A stretch of DNA of 64,000 bases from CAVUCE01 sp963739985. Its GTDB lineage: Bacteria; Bacteroidota; Ignavibacteria; Ignavibacteriales; Ignavibacteriaceae. Below the pieces are notes generated by a model, which saw only the letters and a program-made list of their open reading frames with translations, had not been told where the DNA came from and did no database searches. Positions 1 through 9,075 of the stretch are shown one piece after another. The position numbers and the translations under genes were made by a program. Numbering within the stretch: position 1 is the stretch's first letter; each line of letters opens with the position of its first letter. The stretch is taken from assembly GCA_963739985.1 (NCBI GenBank), contig CAVUCE010000021.1, positions 372,001 to 436,000 of the forward strand, in the 5' to 3' direction.

Positions 1-3000
1 GAACTTGCAACATTTAAAAAAGAATATTTTACTCTAAGAAAATTAAATCATCCCAATATTGTACGCGCAATTGATTTTGGAACGGTTGTAAAAAAAAGTG
101 AAGATAATAGTTCTATACAACTTGGCAGTAAATATTTCACTTTAGAATATTTTGAAGGTTGTGAACTCTTAGATTTTCCCGATATTGAAGATGAAAATAT
201 TCTAACCGTGGCAGTAATACAACTGTGTTCCTTCCTTTATTATTTACATCAATCCAACTATATATATTATGATTTAAAACCGGAAAACATCTTAATTTCC
301 GATGATAAAAAAGGACTCATCCTTAAACTTATTGATTTAGGTTTTGCTCAGCATGCTGTTGATACCGATGAAGATATAATTAGAGGAACTGCAGAATATA
401 TAGCACCGGAAATATTAAGAAAAGAAGAACATGATCATCGAGTTGATTTATATTCTCTGGGAATTATTTTATACAGAATTCTTTATAAAAAATTTCCATT
501 TCAAACCAATGTAGAAATTGAAATTTATAAATCGCATGTAGAAAAAGAATTTGAATTTCCGGAAGTTGAAAACTTTTCAAATTTAATTGCGGTAACAAAA
601 AAATTATTAGAAAAAAATCCGGAAAATCGTTATCAAAATGTTCTTGAAGTCTTGAGCGATTTAGAAATTCCAATTGACAATAACTTAACGAAACATTGGC
701 TTCCGGCAAAAGCATTTACAAATCGTAAAGATGCGCTTACAATACTAAAGACTTATATTTCTGATTCGAAAAGTGGAGAAGTATTTTCCATAAAAGGCTT
801 TGAAGGTGCCGGAAAAACATCTTTGGCAGAGGAAATTTATTCTACTTATGAAAATGTGGTTTTCATTGGGAATAATCGTTCTAAAACCGGTTGGGATTTT
901 GTAAAAGTACTGTTGAATAATCTTATTTATAATGATTTCGTTTATCCAATTCTTACTATTGAACAAATTGAAAAGGTTGAAAAATTCCTATCTACACCTT
1001 CAAATGAATTTATAGATGATTTGAAGTCTATTCTTAATTCGTTTACAGCAGAAAGACAATTCATTCTTATTCTGGATGAGTTTAACTATTACGATGAATT
1101 TGTTCTGGAAGTGTTTAAAAATATAATTCCAATTCTTCAGGTAAATAAAATAAAAGTGATTTTAACGGAGTTATCGGATTACAATTACACATCAAATTTT
1201 ATTTTTAATCTCCGCGATATAAATCTTACTTCATTCACCGATTCACATTTAGTAGAATATCTTAATAAATCTTATTACAAAAATTTTCCTAAAGACGAAT
1301 TAAAAAAGCTAATACTACTTTACGCCGATCTTTTACCGGGCAGCATAGTAAGTTTTATAAAAGATATTACTTTGCTTGGAATTGTTAAGTATGAAAACGG
1401 GAAAGTAAGTATCTCTGCCGATGAAAATGAAATCAACATACTCAAAAGTTCACATGAAGAAATATACAGTGTAAGATTAAGTTCGCTTACTCCGGAAGAA
1501 TTGCGTTTCGCAAGAATAATTTCACTTTTCGAATCTTTACCGGATCTCTCAAACTTTGAAAAGTTGATGAAATTAAATCATCAAGATTTTAGTGAATTGG
1601 TTGGGAATCTGCAGGATAAAAATATACTTCAGCAATTTAGCAGAGCGCAATCATTAATTTATGTATCCGAAAGTCTTAGAAAGTTTGTTTATGAATCGAT
1701 TGAAGATAAGGAAAAGCTTCATTTAGAAATAGCAAATGCATTAGTCGATAAAGATATAAAAATATCGAGAAAAGAACTTGCCAGACATTTTCAGTTCGCA
1801 AATCAAGATGATAAAGCGTTCTCGATAATTAAGGAAGAAATTTCTGAAGCGGAAAAAATTTCGGCTTATTCATATCAAAAAAGTTTGTTGGATTTTTTAA
1901 AGAACCTTTCACTCAGCAAAGATTTGATGCAGGAAATCAAGTTTATGACATGCGAAGTTTATTCAAAACTTGGTGATCTGAAACAGGCTATAGTTCTTGC
2001 TGATGAGTTATTAGAAGTAAATAACCTGGATGATAAGAAAAATAAATTGCTGGATATAAAAGGAAGAGGATTAATTTCTACCGGAAAAATTGAAGAAGGC
2101 AAAAAGATTTTAACTGAACTGATTGAATTAAATGAGGATAAATCTATAAAGCAGGCATTGCAATTGGAAATAGCGGTTGCGGAATTTGATTTAAATAGAT
2201 ATGAAAGAACTCTGGAAATATGTAATAATATTGTTAAGGATGAAGAAGCTAAACATATTCATCGCGGAAAAGCTTATAACTTAATGGGATTAGTAAGTCT
2301 CTATAAAAACAATGATATTGATGCAGCGCTTTTTAACTTAAGAAAAGCTGTTGATGTTTATTCCTTAGCTGATCAAAAATTGAGAGTAGCGCAAATAGAA
2401 ATGAATGTTGGAAATTTGTACAGCATGAAAGGTGAAAACAATGTTGCCGAAGAATACTGGAATAAATCTCTCAAACTGAATGCCGATATCGGAAACCTTG
2501 ATCAGGAAGCTCGTTTATTAATAAATTTAGGAATCTTTAACTTTGAAAAGTTAAATTTTGAACAAGCTTTGGAGTATTATAGAAGAGCCCATGAAATATT
2601 TGTTAGTATCGGCAATGTTTATGAGCAAGCTTTAATTCTTTATAATCTCGGTGAAATTTCGTTACTTACATGTCAGTACCAGGAAGCTTATGATTCACTA
2701 ATAAGTTCAAAAAGACTTTCTGAACAACTGCAAAGTAATAATGAAGAATTAGAAGCACTTTATTTACTGGGGAAACTTTTCTTTACTCTGGGTTCAAGAG
2801 AACAATTAGAAAAAACTATTGATGAGTTTTCTGAGAAATTAGAATTGTATAATGTAGTTAAAAAGAATAAGTTGAAATTTGATCACTTACAAGCTTTATT
2901 AACCTACTCTGGTGATAATAAGAAAAAGGGAATTGAAGAAATTTTAGAGTTATCGGATAAGTTTTGGGAACAAGAAGCTAAATACGATTATTTATATTCT

Positions 3001-3426
3001 TTATTGTTAGTGTGCGATAATTTAATAAATAACGATCAAGTTGAAGAAGCCGGCATGATTTTAAATGATGAGAAAATTGTAGAGGTTTGTCGGGAGAATT
3101 TTCTGTTTACAGCAGAAAGAAATTTCATGCTGGGAAAATATTATGAAAAATCAGAAACAAAAGATGAGGTTTCTTCCATTGATTATTATATGAAAGCTTA
3201 CGAGGCGATGGAAGATCTTTTTATTACCGAACTAACCTGGAAGGTTCTTTTAACAATTTCTTACTATTATTTGAATAGAGGAAATTATAAAAAAGCGGGT
3301 GAGTATTCTAAATATTTTGTGGGACTGATAAATTTCATTGCTGAGAATATAAAAGATTCTTATTTAAGAAAGAGTTATTTAAATAAGTCCGAAATAAAAA
3401 TTGCTTTTGAAACATTAGAATTGTAA
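1..3426 (+). CDS. Ser/Thr protein kinase-ATPase-TPR signalling protein (5' end outside window)
   Basis: The reading frame is open from base 1, so the start codon and the kinase N-lobe lie upstream; 1141 residues are visible. First comes a protein-kinase C-lobe: the catalytic loop reads YYDLKPENIL (catalytic Asp codon at 271-273; the usual His-Arg are Tyr-Tyr), then DLG in place of DFG (Asp at 334-336) and GTAEYIAPE. A P-loop ATPase follows, with Walker A GFEGAGKTS near 796-822 and Walker B ILILDEF near 1063-1083. The rest is a long array of TPR-like helices. The layout resembles PknK-like kinase-AAA-TPR regulators, which are cytoplasmic. The sigma-54 activator gene starts 6 bases downstream, so the two are almost certainly co-transcribed and probably act in one pathway. 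The kinase call is sure; activity despite the altered HRD and DFG motifs is inferred from the retained aspartates. Confidence 0.85.
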   Translation, partial: ELATFKKEYFTLRKLNHPNIVRAIDFGTVVKKSEDNSSIQLGSKYFTLEYFEGCELLDFPDIEDENILTVAVIQLCSFLYYLHQSNYIYYDLKPENILISDDKKGLILKLIDLGFAQHAVDTDEDIIRGTAEYIAPEILRKEEHDHRVDLYSLGIILYRILYKKFPFQTNVEIEIYKSHVEKEFEFPEVENFSNLIAVTKKLLEKNPENRYQNVLEVLSDLEIPIDNNLTKHWLPAKAFTNRKDALTILKTYISDSKSGEVFSIKGFEGAGKTSLAEEIYSTYENVVFIGNNRSKTGWDFVKVLLNNLIYNDFVYPILTIEQIEKVEKFLSTPSNEFIDDLKSILNSFTAERQFILILDEFNYYDEFVLEVFKNIIPILQVNKIKVILTELSDYNYTSNFIFNLRDINLTSFTDSHLVEYLNKSYYKNFPKDELKKLILLYADLLPGSIVSFIKDITLLGIVKYENGKVSISADENEINILKSSHEEIYSVRLSSLTPEELRFARIISLFESLPDLSNFEKLMKLNHQDFSELVGNLQDKNILQQFSRAQSLIYVSESLRKFVYESIEDKEKLHLEIANALVDKDIKISRKELARHFQFANQDDKAFSIIKEEISEAEKISAYSYQKSLLDFLKNLSLSKDLMQEIKFMTCEVYSKLGDLKQAIVLADELLEVNNLDDKKNKLLDIKGRGLISTGKIEEGKKILTELIELNEDKSIKQALQLEIAVAEFDLNRYERTLEICNNIVKDEEAKHIHRGKAYNLMGLVSLYKNNDIDAALFNLRKAVDVYSLADQKLRVAQIEMNVGNLYSMKGENNVAEEYWNKSLKLNADIGNLDQEARLLINLGIFNFEKLNFEQALEYYRRAHEIFVSIGNVYEQALILYNLGEISLLTCQYQEAYDSLISSKRLSEQLQSNNEELEALYLLGKLFFTLGSREQLEKTIDEFSEKLELYNVVKKNKLKFDHLQALLTYSGDNKKKGIEEILELSDKFWEQEAKYDYLYSLLLVCDNLINNDQVEEAGMILNDEKIVEVCRENFLFTAERNFMLGKYYEKSETKDEVSSIDYYMKAYEAMEDLFITELTWKVLLTISYYYLNRGNYKKAGEYSKYFVGLINFIAENIKDSYLRKSYLNKSEIKIAFETLEL

Positions 3427-3432
3427 ACAATC

Positions 3433-4800
3433 ATGTCATCGTCTAAAGTAAATATAAAAGTATTTTCAGATTCAGACGACATATCTTCAGTCATTTCATC
3501 CGTCAAACAATTAGAGCTGAAAGACTATAATATTTCATATCAGCGCGCATACCGGTTTGTAATAAATGCAAATGATATAATTATTATTCAAGTTGATTCA
3601 ATAGAATCAAAGTTGATAAATAAAGTTCTGGAAGTTAGGAATGATGTTAAGAACAAATTTATCTTTGTGACCGGAGAAAATGTTCTGCTTTTAAGTTCTC
3701 TTGCAAAATTAGGTTTTATAGATTTGTTCGTATTTCCATTTGAACTTTACAAATTTGTTTCCTACCTGGAAGAAATTATTTCAAATAATTCATATATAAC
3801 CGATTCTTCTTCTGATTATTCCAATATAAAGGATTTTAATTTCGATTATCTCATCGGCGAGTCACCTGAATTTTTAAGAGCCGTGGCATTGGCAAAAAAA
3901 GTAACCAATCGTGAAGATATAAGTATTATGGTTCTTGGAGAAACAGGAACAGGAAAAGGAATGCTGGCAAAAGCTATTCACAATAATAGTCCGAGTGCCG
4001 AATTTCCTTTTGTTGATATAGTTTGTACGTCAATTCCCGATACTCTTTTAGAATCAGAATTATTTGGTTATGAACCAGGCGCTTTTACAAATGCAAAAAA
4101 CAGAAAGTTCGGTTTATTTGAACTGGCAGAAAAAGGCACTTTGTTTCTTGATGAAATAGGCGACCTGAGTATGAATTTACAAACTAAATTGTTAAGAACT
4201 ATAGAAAAGAAAGTTATTCGCCGGCTAGGTGGATTACACGATATTCCAATAAATGCCAGAATTATTTCGGCAACTAATCATAATTTGGAAGAGTTGATTG
4301 AACAAAACTTATTCAGAAGAGATTTGTTTCATAGGTTAAATGTTATTACGATCGAATTGCCGCCTTTAAGACATCGAGGACAAGATGGTTTGCTGATTAC
4401 GGAAAATCTAATTAAAGATTTTAATAAGCAGTTTAATAAGAATATTAAAAGAATGGATCGTGAAGCCGAAGAGTTTATTTTAAGTTATTCATGGCCAGGA
4501 AATGTTAGGGAATTACGTAACTCAATTGAAAGAGCGGTCCTGCTTTCCGAAGATTCTGTGTTAAGATTAAAAGATTTTTCTAATCACATTGCTGATAAAA
4601 AAGCTAGTGTAACTAAAAGTTCAGGCGAAGAAAAATTACTGCCTCAATTTATTCGTCTAGATTTAAATTATCATGATACAGATTTAAGGAAATTAGATGA
4701 ACTTTATGCTAAAGAAGTTTTAGAAAAAACTAGCGGTAATAAATCTAAGGCTGCAAAGCTTTTAGGAATATCACGACCAAAATTAGATTCTTTATTATAA
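3433..4800 (+). CDS. sigma-54-dependent transcriptional activator with degenerate receiver-like N-terminus
   Basis: 455 residues. Residues 1-120 have the size and alternating pattern of a receiver domain, but no convincing phosphoacceptor aspartate is visible and the usual KPF end reads FPFE. Residues about 138-370 form the AAA+ sigma-54 interaction domain: Walker A GETGTGKG (169-176), Walker B GTLFLDEIGD and arginine-finger region LFRRDLFHRL. The sigma-54 contact loop is GAFTNA (216-221) rather than GAFTGA. The last 30 residues are a Fis-type helix-turn-helix (NKSKAAKLLGISRPKL). The gene lies 6 bases after the kinase-ATPase-TPR gene. The next gene downstream has a strong sigma-54 promoter and is the obvious target. 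Control by Ser/Thr phosphorylation or protein contact, rather than a His-Asp relay, is an inference from the missing receiver residues. Confidence 0.9.
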   Translation: MSSSKVNIKVFSDSDDISSVISSVKQLELKDYNISYQRAYRFVINANDIIIIQVDSIESKLINKVLEVRNDVKNKFIFVTGENVLLLSSLAKLGFIDLFVFPFELYKFVSYLEEIISNNSYITDSSSDYSNIKDFNFDYLIGESPEFLRAVALAKKVTNREDISIMVLGETGTGKGMLAKAIHNNSPSAEFPFVDIVCTSIPDTLLESELFGYEPGAFTNAKNRKFGLFELAEKGTLFLDEIGDLSMNLQTKLLRTIEKKVIRRLGGLHDIPINARIISATNHNLEELIEQNLFRRDLFHRLNVITIELPPLRHRGQDGLLITENLIKDFNKQFNKNIKRMDREAEEFILSYSWPGNVRELRNSIERAVLLSEDSVLRLKDFSNHIADKKASVTKSSGEEKLLPQFIRLDLNYHDTDLRKLDELYAKEVLEKTSGNKSKAAKLLGISRPKLDSLL

Positions 4801-4945
4801 TTGATGTTAATATGCAATCATTTGCACTTAATATTATTCGGAATTTAAATTAAAATGTATGTAACTCTTTTTAAATAAATACTTTCTGCTATTTTGAACC
4901 AAATTCGAACAATCTCCCTTATTTCACCCCCATTGCTCCAAAAAC

Positions 4946-5009
4946 TGTAACCATATTTTACAATAATCCCTTTAGTTCCTGTAAGCAAATGTAATTTTTA
5001 CTGATTACA
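4946..5009 (+). promoter_or_regulatory. candidate upstream activator sites (paired TGTAA/TTACA boxes)
   Basis: Two inverted repeats lie in the 321-base gap before the repeat-protein gene: TGTAA at 4946-4950 with TTACA at 4958-4962, and TGTAA at 4990-4994 with TTACA at 5005-5009. Their left arms start 44 bases apart, about four helical turns. Further TGTAA half-sites start at 4860 and 4980. They sit about 50-110 bases upstream of the -24 element, the usual place for dimer sites of sigma-54 activators with Fis-type helix-turn-helix domains. Binding by the adjacent activator is inferred. The spacers differ (7 and 10 bases), which weakens the case for one exact operator. Confidence 0.5.
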
Positions 5010-5055
5010 CTATGCCAAACGTTGATAATAGGCTAAAATCGCACTTTTTTTTGCG

Positions 5056-5071
5056 TGGCTTAATAATTGCA
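5056..5071 (+). promoter_or_regulatory. sigma-54 (-24/-12) promoter of the repeat-protein gene
   Basis: TGGC at 5056-5059, seven bases, then TTGCA at 5067-5071 match the sigma-54 consensus TGGC-N7-TTGCW in both elements and spacing. Transcription would start near 5082, about 40 bases before the ATG at 5122, with a purine-rich ribosome site at 5111-5119. A sigma-54 activator gene lies immediately upstream. I looked by eye for GG-N10-GC upstream of most other major genes and saw no comparable match. Confidence 0.8.
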
Positions 5072-5121
5072 ATTTTTAGAGAGCTTAAAACTATTTCTAT
5101 TTCATAACTCGAGGGAGAGTC

Positions 5122-6000
5122 ATGCAGAAAACTATCTATTCAGTACTCCTCTTTGGCTTATTCGCTACAGCAGGATTAGCTAATGGTCCAGCAAAAAAGA
5201 ATAATGTTGAGGAGGCTGTTCGTTACCGAGCAGACGTTACTACTTCAGCTGTTCAGGTAACAAACAATTTCCAAACTACTAATTTTGCCGTTGAGAATTT
5301 TAATCTCCCAATTCTTCTAAACAATTCTTCGGCTCAATTAGAAAATCTCGGTAGCCGTTACTCATTTGTAAAATCTAACGCTCAGTTGTCAGAACTCGGC
5401 AGCAGATATTCATTTGTAAAATCTAATGCTCAGTTATCAGAACTCGGCAGCAGATATTCATTTGTAAAATCTAACGCTCAGTTGTCAGAACTTGGCAGCA
5501 GATATTCATTTGTAAAATCTAATGCTCAGTTATCAGAACTCGGCAGCAGATATTCATTTGTAAAATCTAACGCTCAGTTATCAGAACTCGGCAGCAGATA
5601 TTCATTTGTAAAATCTAATGCTCAGTTATCAGAACTCGGCAGCAGATATTCATTTGTAAAATCTAACGCTCAGTTGTCAGAACTCGGCAGCAGATATTCA
5701 TTTGTAAAATCTAACGCTCAGTTATCAGAACTCGGCAGCAGATATTCATTTGTAAAATCTAACGCTCAGTTATCAGAACTCGGCAGCAGATATTCATTTG
5801 TAAAATCTAACGCTCAGTTGTCAGAACTCGGCAGCAGATATTCATTTGTAAAATCTAACGCTCAGTTATCAGAACTCGGCAGCAGATATTCATTTGTAAA
5901 ATCTAACGCTCAGTTGTCAGAACTTGGCAGCAGATATTCATTTGTAAAATCTAACGCTCAGTTATCAGAACTTGGCAGCAGATATTCATTTGTAAAATAG
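5122..6000 (+). CDS. exported protein of 14 tandem 16-residue repeats
   Basis: 292 residues. A signal peptide (about residues 1-20, ending GLANG) is followed by a short unique region (21-68) and 14 tandem copies of the unit SNAQLSELGSRYSFVK running to the stop codon. Copy 1 is divergent (SSAQLENLGSRYSFVK); copies 2-14 are identical in protein. The unit mixes Ser, Asn, Gln and Gly with alternating hydrophobic residues and ends in Lys. That suggests a beta-strand repeat or solenoid, possibly a curli-like polymer subunit, but I do not recognise the family and this is speculation. No sorting domain or membrane anchor is seen after the repeats. The gene is flanked by its own sigma-54 promoter and terminator, so it is probably a single-gene transcript controlled by the activator at 3433-4800. 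Start ATG at 5122 has ribosome site GAGGGAGAG. Confidence 0.85.
   Translation: MQKTIYSVLLFGLFATAGLANGPAKKNNVEEAVRYRADVTTSAVQVTNNFQTTNFAVENFNLPILLNNSSAQLENLGSRYSFVKSNAQLSELGSRYSFVKSNAQLSELGSRYSFVKSNAQLSELGSRYSFVKSNAQLSELGSRYSFVKSNAQLSELGSRYSFVKSNAQLSELGSRYSFVKSNAQLSELGSRYSFVKSNAQLSELGSRYSFVKSNAQLSELGSRYSFVKSNAQLSELGSRYSFVKSNAQLSELGSRYSFVKSNAQLSELGSRYSFVKSNAQLSELGSRYSFVK
5326..5997 (+). repeat. 48-bp coding minisatellite, 14 copies
   Basis: Fourteen head-to-tail 48-base units fill the 3' three-quarters of the gene without interruption. Copy 1 (5326-5373) is diverged. Among copies 2-14 only three positions vary, all third codon positions and all silent: Asn AAC/AAT, Leu TTG/TTA and Leu CTC/CTT. 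AAT occurs in copies 3, 5 and 7; TTG in copies 2, 4, 8, 11 and 13; CTT in copies 4, 13 and 14. The pattern fits recent expansion by slippage or unequal exchange with the protein held constant. Copy number may vary between strains. Confidence 0.97.
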
Positions 6001-6043
6001 GTAATTTTATTCTTTTAAGAAGTTAAATAAAGTTATAAATTTA

Positions 6044-6074
6044 AGCCTTCAATATATTGTTGAAGGCTTTTTTA
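6044..6074 (+). terminator. intrinsic terminator after the repeat-protein gene
   Basis: AGCCTTCAA (6044-6052) pairs with TTGAAGGCT (6060-6068) around a 7-base loop and runs into a T tract to 6074. It ends the repeat-protein transcript before the next gene at 6097. Confidence 0.85.
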
Positions 6075-6096
6075 TTTACATTCTGAAGATTCAAAC

Positions 6097-9075
6097 GTGA
6101 CTCAAACTATTGTTAAGATTTTCAAAACTATAAAAAACACTTCTTTTATATTTTTAACACTTTTCTTTATTCTTTTCTCTGTTAAAATTTATGCTCAAAA
6201 TGATTGGCAAATAGCCGAAAGCAAGCATTTTAAAGTAATCTATAAACCTTCACAATCCGAACTTGTACCATTGCTGTTAAGCTCTGCAGAGAATTCCCTG
6301 GATTCTCTGATGGTAATTTTTAATTATAAACCCACAGAAAAAATTATAATAAATACCTACGATTATTCTGATTTTGGGTATGCTGCCACTACCACGGTAC
6401 CAAAGGATTTTATAAGATTGGAAATTGAACCGTTTGAAACAGGTTATGAAAATATTCCGTTTGATGAAAGATTCCAATGGTTGCTCAGCCATGAGTTAGT
6501 TCATATTGTTGTCGATGATAAAGCTTCGGGGGCAGAAAGATTCTTCAGATCTATCTTTGCAAAAGTAGCTCCTGAACAATCACAGCCAATGACTGTTCTA
6601 TACAGTTTATTGACAAATTATAGCCGTTATACACCAAGATGGCATCAAGAAGGAATCGCAGTATTTTTAGAAACCTGGTTTAACGGTGGATTTGGGCGTG
6701 AGCTTGGAAATTTTGACGAAATGTTTTTCCGCTCTAAAGTATTAGATAAATCTGAATTCCCCTCACCCGATGAACTTGACGCAAAAACGAGCTTAACCTC
6801 CTTTATGCTTGGAACACTTTATTACACTTATGGGGCAAGATTCTGCTCTTATTTGGCAATTAAGTACGGTTATAAAAAACTGATTAGCTGGTACAGTGTT
6901 CAACCGGGTGATTTTTATGAGGGCTATCTTAATAAGTTTGAAGAAATTTATGGTATCTCATTAAAACAGGGTTGGAGGGATTTCATTAAATTTGAAAAAG
7001 AATTTCAACAACAAAATATTGATAAGATTGAATCTGCACCAGTAACACAACTAAGATATTTGACACCGAAATCTATTGGTTGGGTTACAAATCCAGGATA
7101 TAACCCGTTTGATTCTACAATAATTTTTGGCTATCACAATCCGAATCATCTAGCACAAATTGGCAAACTGAATCTTATAGATTTAACTTTAGAAAAGATT
7201 GGAACTTTGCCGACTCCGAGCTTAATTCAGGTTGCTTCCACGGCATATGATGCGTCAAATGGTTTTTTATTCTATACAACTAAGAACAATGAATTATATA
7301 GAGACTTAAATGTACTTCAAGAAAATACAGGCAATGAGAAATTACTTTTTGAAAACTGTAGAATTGGAGACTTAACAGTATCGCCTAAAACTCATGAACT
7401 TTGGGGTGTCATTCATTCCGATGCAAAAACCTCGTTAGTTTATTCCAGCTATCCTTATCACGATTTGATTCCGGTAATTGGTTTTAATGTTGGAGATATA
7501 GTATCGGGTCTATCAGTTAGCCCCGACGGACATAAAATGGCAGCAGTACTTCATCGTGCTTCCGGCGAACAATCTTTAATTTTAACTGATTGTGATAGTT
7601 TAAAGACAGGAGGCGCTTTTAAATACGAAACAATTTCTACTAAAGGTTCTCCTGAGTTTCCTTCCTGGAGCCCTGATAGTAAAACCTTATTTTGGAATGC
7701 TTATGTTAATGGTGTTTCCAATATTTATAGACTAAACTTATATAAAAATAATTCCGAAGCTGAAGCACTTACAAATACACCCGGCGGATTATTTAAGCCC
7801 TTATACATAAGTTCAGATTCACTTTTTGCATTCGAATTTACTCCATCTGGTTTTAAGCCGGTTTTGTTTGCTAATAAAAAAGCTAAGTATCTTCCTGCAA
7901 TTAATTATGAAGGTCAAGAAATTGTTAATAAAAATCCACAAGTAACAAGGTTAACTTTAAGTCAGCCGGATACTGCAAAATATAGTTTAAAAAAAATAAG
8001 TAATAATGAATATAATTCGCTTGGACATTTAAATATTTTAACATTTGTACCTGTTCTAAGCGGATTTCAAAATCAAAAAGTATTGGGAATTTATACTCAT
8101 ATTTCTGATCCTTTAATAATTCATGATTTTACTTTGGAGATGGGAGTTTCTCCAAAAACTAAAAACGGATCGGTCCCTCAATTTCATATAAAGGCTAAGT
8201 ATTATTACAAAAGAGAAATTGAACTTGGCGTTGAATACAATGCACCGGATTTCTATGATCTTTTTAATAAGAGAAAAAGAGGGATGATTGGTACACATAT
8301 TAGTTTAGGGCAAACTTATTATTGGATATATGATAATCCGTTAAAAGTTATTCAGAAGTCTGAAATTTCCTGGTATACCGGTATTAAATTCTTGAATGAT
8401 AACCTGATTAAAATTAATATCCCGGATTTTTTTGTTGCACAAACTCAGTTTAGTGCAAAAAGTTTAAGGCGTAGCATTGGCAGTATTGATTTTGAAGATG
8501 GAAACCAGTTTGAATCAACTTTGTTATTTTTTAGTTCGCAAGATAATAAAAAAGATGTGGCTGGACAGATCTATGGAGGCTGGGATAACTACTCAACTTG
8601 GTTATTTAATCATAATATTTTTCATCTTAATATCTCCGGTGGATATAGCTGGAAAACCGAGCGTTTGGTACAAGGCAAATTTTACTTCGGCGGTTTTGGA
8701 AATAGATATGTTGAAAATGTAGATGCAAATCAATATAGAAAAACATTTCGATTTCCCGGTGTTCCGATTTATAGTTTAATTGCCAATAAGTTTGCAAAAA
8801 TTATGTTTGAAGATGTTTTACCGCCGGTAAGATTTAGCGATGCTTCTATTGGCCAGCATTATTTGAGCCATTTTAATTTAGCTTTTTATTCTCAAGGTTT
8901 ATGGACGGAACCATTTAAAGGTGTAAAATATGTTGATCTCGGCGGACAAATTAATTTCGTTTTTAGACATTGGTACAATTTAGAATCTACTTTTTCTGCT
9001 GGTATTGCGAAGGCTTGGTATAATAGAGGGAATTCGTGGGAATGGTTTTTATCTATAAAATTGCTGAAAAATTAA
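6097..9075 (+). CDS. exported zinc metalloprotease fused to beta-propeller and C-terminal barrel-like region
   Basis: 992 residues from a GTG start. Residues 10-35 form a signal peptide ending IYAQ. A gluzincin-type site follows: HELVH at 132-136 and the likely third zinc ligand Glu185 in WHQEG, so an active peptidase is expected. The middle (about 320-620) has TolB/WD40-like propeller strands with SPDGH and SPDSK motifs. The last 350 residues alternate aromatic and polar residues like an outer-membrane beta-barrel and end in a hydrophobic strand. This resembles Bacteroidota proteins that combine a peptidase-MA-like domain with a propeller. It is probably anchored in the outer membrane; which side the protease faces is not clear. 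The gene starts 23 bases after the terminator of the repeat-protein gene and is probably separately transcribed. Confidence 0.75.
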   Translation: MTQTIVKIFKTIKNTSFIFLTLFFILFSVKIYAQNDWQIAESKHFKVIYKPSQSELVPLLLSSAENSLDSLMVIFNYKPTEKIIINTYDYSDFGYAATTTVPKDFIRLEIEPFETGYENIPFDERFQWLLSHELVHIVVDDKASGAERFFRSIFAKVAPEQSQPMTVLYSLLTNYSRYTPRWHQEGIAVFLETWFNGGFGRELGNFDEMFFRSKVLDKSEFPSPDELDAKTSLTSFMLGTLYYTYGARFCSYLAIKYGYKKLISWYSVQPGDFYEGYLNKFEEIYGISLKQGWRDFIKFEKEFQQQNIDKIESAPVTQLRYLTPKSIGWVTNPGYNPFDSTIIFGYHNPNHLAQIGKLNLIDLTLEKIGTLPTPSLIQVASTAYDASNGFLFYTTKNNELYRDLNVLQENTGNEKLLFENCRIGDLTVSPKTHELWGVIHSDAKTSLVYSSYPYHDLIPVIGFNVGDIVSGLSVSPDGHKMAAVLHRASGEQSLILTDCDSLKTGGAFKYETISTKGSPEFPSWSPDSKTLFWNAYVNGVSNIYRLNLYKNNSEAEALTNTPGGLFKPLYISSDSLFAFEFTPSGFKPVLFANKKAKYLPAINYEGQEIVNKNPQVTRLTLSQPDTAKYSLKKISNNEYNSLGHLNILTFVPVLSGFQNQKVLGIYTHISDPLIIHDFTLEMGVSPKTKNGSVPQFHIKAKYYYKREIELGVEYNAPDFYDLFNKRKRGMIGTHISLGQTYYWIYDNPLKVIQKSEISWYTGIKFLNDNLIKINIPDFFVAQTQFSAKSLRRSIGSIDFEDGNQFESTLLFFSSQDNKKDVAGQIYGGWDNYSTWLFNHNIFHLNISGGYSWKTERLVQGKFYFGGFGNRYVENVDANQYRKTFRFPGVPIYSLIANKFAKIMFEDVLPPVRFSDASIGQHYLSHFNLAFYSQGLWTEPFKGVKYVDLGGQINFVFRHWYNLESTFSAGIAKAWYNRGNSWEWFLSIKLLKN

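Noticed and set aside
5326..5997. Direct 48-base repeats as a CRISPR array
   Set aside because: The repeats abut with no spacers, lie in one reading frame and vary only at silent sites.
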